Part shown: positions 49,116 to 52,394 of the stretch, in pieces
How positions within the stretch are numbered: position 1 is the stretch's first letter
Layout of the letters: the number at the start of each line of letters is the position of its first letter
From: a virus
Strand: one strand, 5' to 3'
Virus record (IMG/VR): IMGVR_UViG_3300044642_000273
Coordinates: 1 to 52,394 of that record
DNA length: 52,394 nt
Made by a program: the position numbers and the translations under genes
Notes under the pieces: model-generated
Told to the model about the DNA's origin: nothing
Seen by the model: the letters and a program-made list of their open reading frames with translations, nothing else
Database searches by the model: none

Positions 49116-49595
49116 ATGACAATCATTATTGGTGATCCAGAAAGAATGCTTCTTGTATCTGATTCTCAAGTATCTGACGAGGACAGTGATACAAAATCTT
49201 ATGGCAATCAAAAGGTATTTAGGATTCAACATCCTCAAGTGCCTGACGGTTGGTTAGGAGGAGCAGGTGACTTTCGCTCAATTCACAAAGTAGTTGATTG
49301 GTTTAATTCAGGTAAGAAAGACAAGGATAAACCAGAGATTACTTCTGAATTCGATGCGGATTTCATGTTACTTACTTCAGAAGGTCTATTTGTCTCTGAT
49401 AAAGAGTTAGAGTTTTGGAAGTTAAGTAAAATCGATGCTATCGGTAGTGGCCAAGCAGCTGCTATGGGAGCTGCAACATATGGTGCTGACGTTGAAGACG
49501 CTGCATGGGCTGCAACGCAAGTAGACTTATATTCTGGCGGTGACGTCGTAGTATATAGTCTCAAGAAAGCACCAACTATCTACAAACATGGCTAA
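49116..49595 (+). CDS. Proteasome-beta / HslV-like Ntn hydrolase
   Basis: 159 residues. The strand order and motifs fit the Ntn-hydrolase fold: MLLVSDSQVSDEDSDTKSYG, QKVFRIQ, GWLGGAGDFRSIHKVVDWF, DFMLLTSEGLFV and AIGSGQAAAMGAATYGADVE, then AAWAATQVDLYSGGDVVVYS. Phage homologues of this type are known but poorly studied. A catalytic N-terminal Thr directly after the first Met is present (MTIIIGDPE), so Met removal could expose it. Protease activity is not shown by sequence alone. Confidence 0.75.
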   Translation: MTIIIGDPERMLLVSDSQVSDEDSDTKSYGNQKVFRIQHPQVPDGWLGGAGDFRSIHKVVDWFNSGKKDKDKPEITSEFDADFMLLTSEGLFVSDKELEFWKLSKIDAIGSGQAAAMGAATYGADVEDAAWAATQVDLYSGGDVVVYSLKKAPTIYKHG

Positions 49596-49635
49596 TGGCA
49601 TTTCGCCATACAGACCAAACAATAGGAGTATTACA

Positions 49636-49947
49636 ATGTTTAACATTTTTAAAATGCAAGATGAAAACTTTAAACTAGAATTCGACAAGCGCGTAGCTGA
49701 ATTCGATAATTGGTTTCTAAAACAAGTCAAAGAGGCGCAATCAATGGTGCCTAAAGTAGAAGACACAAAGGATAGCGTAACTGTTACGTTTAAAGGTCCT
49801 AACGTCGTAACTACTATTACTACAAGCAAAGACCTGCTACCATCAGTATTGAAAGATTTGGGAGTAGAATTACCTAAGTCTGCGACTGTACTTGGAGCAG
49901 AGACAGAAAAGCGTGTAACTAAGCAGCGCAAAACGACTGCGAAGTAA
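49636..49947 (+). CDS. Hypothetical protein
   Basis: 103 residues from the ATG at 49636 with AGGAG seven bases upstream; a frame from 49588 would overlap the upstream gene and lacks a site. Helical start (LEFDKRVAEFDNWFLKQVKE), beta middle (DSVTVTFKGPNVVTTITTSK), basic tail. No family is recognised. Confidence 0.65.
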   Translation: MFNIFKMQDENFKLEFDKRVAEFDNWFLKQVKEAQSMVPKVEDTKDSVTVTFKGPNVVTTITTSKDLLPSVLKDLGVELPKSATVLGAETEKRVTKQRKTTAK

Positions 49948-49953
49948 TACTGA

Positions 49954-50022
49954 GAGGCCATTCCACGAGAGTGGTCTCGATTGTATTTCTTTGTAAAAAT
50001 GCCTAGGTAAAAATTACCTGGC
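49954..50022 (+). terminator. Two hairpins; first resembles an intrinsic terminator
   Basis: GAGGCCA (49954-49960) pairs with TGGTCTC (49972-49978) and is followed by GATTGTATTTCTTTG. A second stem (GCC-AGGTAA with TTACCT-GGC, 50001-50022, one bulged base) comes right after. CCAC-GAGA-GTGG is an alternative inside the first. It may end or slow transcription in the 3' part of the arm. It is not a hammerhead. Confidence 0.5.
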
Positions 50023-50047
50023 GATTCAAATGCACTTGGAGAATATG

Positions 50048-50296
50048 ATGACAGTGAACTTTAAAAGATTAGATTGTACGGATGGTTGTTGTAAAGACAA
50101 GATGAAGTTTCTCTTTGAGAAGGAGTTCGCAGTGCAAGACGACATGTATAACATTCTTGCAGCAGAAAACATTTCTCTTGGAAACTTTGTAGTAGATGAA
50201 ATCATGCCGTTCTTAGAAAGACGAACATTGATTGGTGATACGGCAGCTGAAGACTTACTTATAGACCTTACAAGCGTCTTAGCAGGCAAGTCATGA
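50048..50296 (+). CDS. Small hypothetical protein
   Basis: 82 residues from the ATG at 50048, which is six bases after GGAG; ATGs at 50045 and 50030 are alternatives. The start has a Cys cluster (LDCTDGCCKDK). The rest is helical and acidic. Its stop overlaps the next gene (ATGA). No family is recognised. Confidence 0.55.
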   Translation: MTVNFKRLDCTDGCCKDKMKFLFEKEFAVQDDMYNILAAENISLGNFVVDEIMPFLERRTLIGDTAAEDLLIDLTSVLAGKS

Positions 50297-50775
50297 TACA
50301 CAATCATCATATAATACCTAAACATAATGGTGGATTAGATTGTAAAACTAATATCGCTCATTTAACTGCGTATGAACATGCTGAAGCACATTGGATTCTA
50401 TACTTCACTCATAAAAGATGGCAAGACAAACTAGCAGCTCAAGCGCTTGAAGGATGGATAGGTAAAGAAGAAGTAATACGACGTAGGATTTCTGATAGTA
50501 ACAAGAATCGCAAGAATCCATGGGTTGGTAGAAAGCATTCTGACGCCACACGCCAAAAGATGTCGGATAGCCATCCAAGAAATGCGCCAATGAAAGGCAA
50601 AAATCATTCAGAAGAGACTAAGAATAGAATGTCTTTGTCACGTCTTGGGAAAACACAGTCTCAAGAGACAATACAAAAACGCATGGATAAGGTAAGAGGA
50701 AGAGTGCAATCAGATCTAGAGAAAGAAAAAAGATCGGCTGCTATGAAAAAGTGGCATCAAGATAAAAGGAAATAA
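50293..50775 (+). CDS. HNH homing endonuclease with NUMOD3-type repeats
   Basis: 160 residues. An HNH-like start (MIHNHHIIPKHNGGLDCKTN, LTAYEHAEAHWILY) is followed by repeated DNA-binding motifs GRKHSDATRQKMSDSHP, GKNHSEETKNRMSLSRLG and GKTQSQETIQKRM, the NUMOD3 type of phage homing endonucleases. It is a free-standing selfish gene before the dCMP deaminase. Confidence 0.85.
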   Translation: MIHNHHIIPKHNGGLDCKTNIAHLTAYEHAEAHWILYFTHKRWQDKLAAQALEGWIGKEEVIRRRISDSNKNRKNPWVGRKHSDATRQKMSDSHPRNAPMKGKNHSEETKNRMSLSRLGKTQSQETIQKRMDKVRGRVQSDLEKEKRSAAMKKWHQDKRK

Positions 50776-50779
50776 TATA

Positions 50780-51178
50780 ATGAAACATGATACATTCATG
50801 AAAATTGCTGATGTAATTGCGCAAGAAAGTAAAGCAGTGCGATATAAAGTTGGATCAGTAATTGTTAAGAACGATAGGATTATTAGCTGCGGCTATAATG
50901 GGACACCGTCAGGATTTGATAACGCAGCGGAGGATGAAAATGGAAATACTAAAACGACCGTCATACATTCAGAAGTTAATGCTATCTTTGCTGCTAGCAA
51001 GGTCGGTATCGAGATTAATGACAGCAGTATGTATTGCAATCTTAGTCCCTGTGTACCTTGTGCTCTTGCCATTTGCAGTGTTGGAATACGCAATTTCTAC
51101 TACCGGGATGCTTATCGTGATAGCAGCGGTTTGCAGTTACTTCTTGATGCTGGTATAAATGTGGAGAAAGTAGAATGA
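50780..51178 (+). CDS. Deoxycytidylate deaminase
   Basis: 132 residues. Zinc and catalytic motifs are present: VIHSEVNAIF (His and Glu) and CNLSPCVPCALAI (two Cys). GSVIVKNDRIISCGYNGTPS is typical of phage dCMP deaminases. It converts dCMP to dUMP for thymidine synthesis. With RNR and the ThyA-like enzyme it forms a pyrimidine pathway. Its stop overlaps the next start (ATGA). Confidence 0.9.
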   Translation: MKHDTFMKIADVIAQESKAVRYKVGSVIVKNDRIISCGYNGTPSGFDNAAEDENGNTKTTVIHSEVNAIFAASKVGIEINDSSMYCNLSPCVPCALAICSVGIRNFYYRDAYRDSSGLQLLLDAGINVEKVE

Positions 51179-51798
51179 AGGTATACATTAGCGACTACCG
51201 ATACAATTGGATAAGCCCATACACTATGATTGAGTATGTTTTCTTTTGGACTGCATGGTCTAAATGTGGCCGCAGTAAAGAGATTGTAAAAGATACAGAT
51301 TGGGTTGCAGCACCTGAGTGGGTTGATACAGTTGCAGACAAACTTAGATGGATAAGTGTCTCTATTCAATGGGTGCTAGATAAAATTCGTCCTAGAATTA
51401 CTTACGTAAAGATCGATAAGTATGATACATGGTCTATGGACAATACTTTAGCGCTCCTAATCGTTCCTATGCTAAAGCAATTGAAAGCAACAAAGCATGG
51501 AGTGCCAATGTCTTTTGCGCACCATGTCGATCCAAGGACTGGCAAAGAAATCACATTCGGCAAAGCTGAGCGAGAGTGGAATAAAACTCTTGATAAAATG
51601 ATTTGGTCGTTTGAGCAACTGCTTGACGATACCAGTGAAGATCAGTTTTGGAGCGGTGAAGACGATAAGGACCTTGACATCTTAGAGATTGGTAAAAGTA
51701 AGCGTAAGTTAGATTACAAAGCGCTTCAAAAGCATGATGCTAAGATTCAAGAAGGCTTAGAGTTGTTTGGAAAATATTACAGAAATTTATGGGACTAA
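51175..51798 (+). CDS. Conserved hypothetical phage protein
   Basis: 207 residues. VKIDKYDTWSMDNTLALLIV then PMLKQLKATKHGVP is a very widespread phage signature with no established function. The N-terminus is aromatic (YISDYRYNWISPYTMIEYVF) and the C-terminus charged and helical. Coupled to the deaminase gene by overlap. Confidence 0.75.
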   Translation: MKVYISDYRYNWISPYTMIEYVFFWTAWSKCGRSKEIVKDTDWVAAPEWVDTVADKLRWISVSIQWVLDKIRPRITYVKIDKYDTWSMDNTLALLIVPMLKQLKATKHGVPMSFAHHVDPRTGKEITFGKAEREWNKTLDKMIWSFEQLLDDTSEDQFWSGEDDKDLDILEIGKSKRKLDYKALQKHDAKIQEGLELFGKYYRNLWD

Positions 51799-51799
51799 T

Positions 51800-52153
51800 A
51801 TGACAGCGAAATTTACAGGAAGTATTAGCACTCATATGTGTGATGACATCCTAAACGTACTAAAAGCTTTACCCGTTTTTAAAGCAGCGCCTGATCTTGC
51901 TCAAATCAATTTTGAGTTGATTCAAGGTGCCGATCATGGAGCTTGGGCTTGGTCTTGGGAATCAGATACAAAAGAATGGACAATTCAAATTGACATCGAT
52001 CGAAACAATTCGTTGAGAAAACTTATTGGGACCATCGCTCATGAATTAATCCACGTTATGCTAAATAACTATGAAGACGAAGACCAGCACGGTCCTAAGT
52101 TTCAAAAAGTATTGAAGCAAGTAACAGCACAACTAGGTATGGAGGTGGCATGA
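51800..52153 (+). CDS. SprT-like zinc metalloprotease
   Basis: 117 residues from the ATG at 51800. The zinc motif HELIH is in GTIAHELIHVMLNNYEDEDQ, followed by HGPKFQKVLKQV with the third His, the SprT/Spartan arrangement. Spartan-type proteases degrade proteins trapped on DNA. Here it may clear DNA-bound host proteins or be a conserved phage protein of other use. Confidence 0.75.
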   Translation: MTAKFTGSISTHMCDDILNVLKALPVFKAAPDLAQINFELIQGADHGAWAWSWESDTKEWTIQIDIDRNNSLRKLIGTIAHELIHVMLNNYEDEDQHGPKFQKVLKQVTAQLGMEVA

Positions 52154-52332
52154 GAGAAATCTCTACTTACATCTCAGCAGGTCGCTCAGCAATCATTAAA
52201 CAAGATTGTGATGGCGTATTCATTGTAGACCTATTCGAAAATGGAGAAGTAAAAGAGTGTCGAGCATTGCAAGGCAAAAGCCAATGTTATGCCGAAGACA
52301 CCGCTGAGAATTGGATTTTAAACATTATTTAG
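52150..52332 (+). CDS. Small hypothetical protein
   Basis: 60 residues with beta-hairpin character (SAIIKQDCDGVFIVDLFENG) and a short helix at the end. Coupled to the metalloprotease by an ATGA overlap. No family is recognised. Confidence 0.55.
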   Translation: MREISTYISAGRSAIIKQDCDGVFIVDLFENGEVKECRALQGKSQCYAEDTAENWILNII

Positions 52333-52339
52333 GAGTAAT

Positions 52340-52394
52340 ATGTCTTGTGATAAACATGACGTGTATTCACAGATTGCCTCACTAGAGGACGACA
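52340..52394 (+). CDS. Hypothetical protein, N-terminal fragment cut by window edge
   Basis: AGGAG lies seven bases before an ATG at 52340. The frame (MSCDKHDVYSQIASLEDD) is open to the window end. Too short for a function. Confidence 0.55.
   Translation, partial: MSCDKHDVYSQIASLEDD

Noticed and set aside
49950-49985. ACTGAGAGG element as a ninth hammerhead
   Set aside because: The core would read CTGAGAG, which breaks CUGANGA, and GAAA is absent. Better described as a hairpin or terminator.

Overview
The window is part of a double-stranded DNA tailed phage (Caudoviricetes) genome of modest GC. It has an HK97-type head module and a T7-type replication module, so it is a mosaic of two lineages. 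Strong AGGA-type ribosome binding sites and two lytic transglycosylases suit a Gram-negative host. Cyanophage- and pelagiphage-like small proteins suggest an aquatic host, but the sequence does not identify it. Both ends are cut inside genes, and no tape measure, tail tube or holin is recognisable, so part of the tail and lysis module lies outside.

Layout. Two divergent arms meet at an 882-bp gene-free control region (28786-29667). The left arm (28785 down to 1) is read leftward. It runs MazG-like pyrophosphohydrolase, DUF5664 nucleotide pyrophosphohydrolase, a ThyA-family enzyme with a dCMP-hydroxymethylase-type Asp, terminase small subunit, two HNH nucleases, terminase large subunit, three proteins of unknown role, prohead protease, major capsid protein, a strong terminator, ribonucleotide reductase (alpha, beta), a PKD/Ig-like protein, portal, an HNH-like protein, and about 12 kb of collagen-like, fibronectin-III-like and collar-domain fibre genes. 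The right arm (29668 to 52394) is read rightward. It begins with a dense set of very small genes (several one- or two-helix membrane peptides, a membrane-anchored lytic transglycosylase). These lead into DNA ligase, RNA polymerase, ssDNA-binding protein, endonuclease I, primase-helicase, DNA polymerase and 5'-3' exonuclease. After these come a glycosyltransferase, a second transglycosylase, a proteasome-like Ntn hydrolase, a homing endonuclease, dCMP deaminase and a SprT-like metalloprotease.

The most striking content is in the right arm. (1) Eight complete type I hammerhead ribozymes lie on the coding strand between 30.0 and 43.8 kb. Each has a six-base-pair stem I that differs between copies but always pairs, the CUGANGA/GAAA core, and an NUH cleavage site. 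Seven of the eight overlap the stop codon of the gene upstream. They look like a built-in system that cuts the early/middle polycistronic mRNA at gene ends, in the place where T7 uses host RNase III. (2) The T7-type RNA polymerase is split into two genes in swapped order: the catalytic C-terminal half (37833-39389) precedes the N-terminal half (39398-40285), and both halves carry a charged helix at the broken ends. (3) A 17-19 bp repeat (TAAGTTATTGATTTTAA) occurs four times in the control region and twice just upstream of genes, all on the + strand; it is the best candidate for the phage polymerase promoter. (4) Five TAACTG boxes at about 21-bp spacing lie just before the first rightward gene.

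How it may work together (inference): host polymerase or the split phage polymerase transcribes rightward from the control region, ribozymes trim the long transcripts at gene ends, and the T7-like replisome copies the genome. RNR, dCMP deaminase, the ThyA-like enzyme and the pyrophosphohydrolases shape the nucleotide pool. The ThyA-like enzyme and the glycosyltransferase may together modify cytosine. The leftward arm builds the head and fibres.
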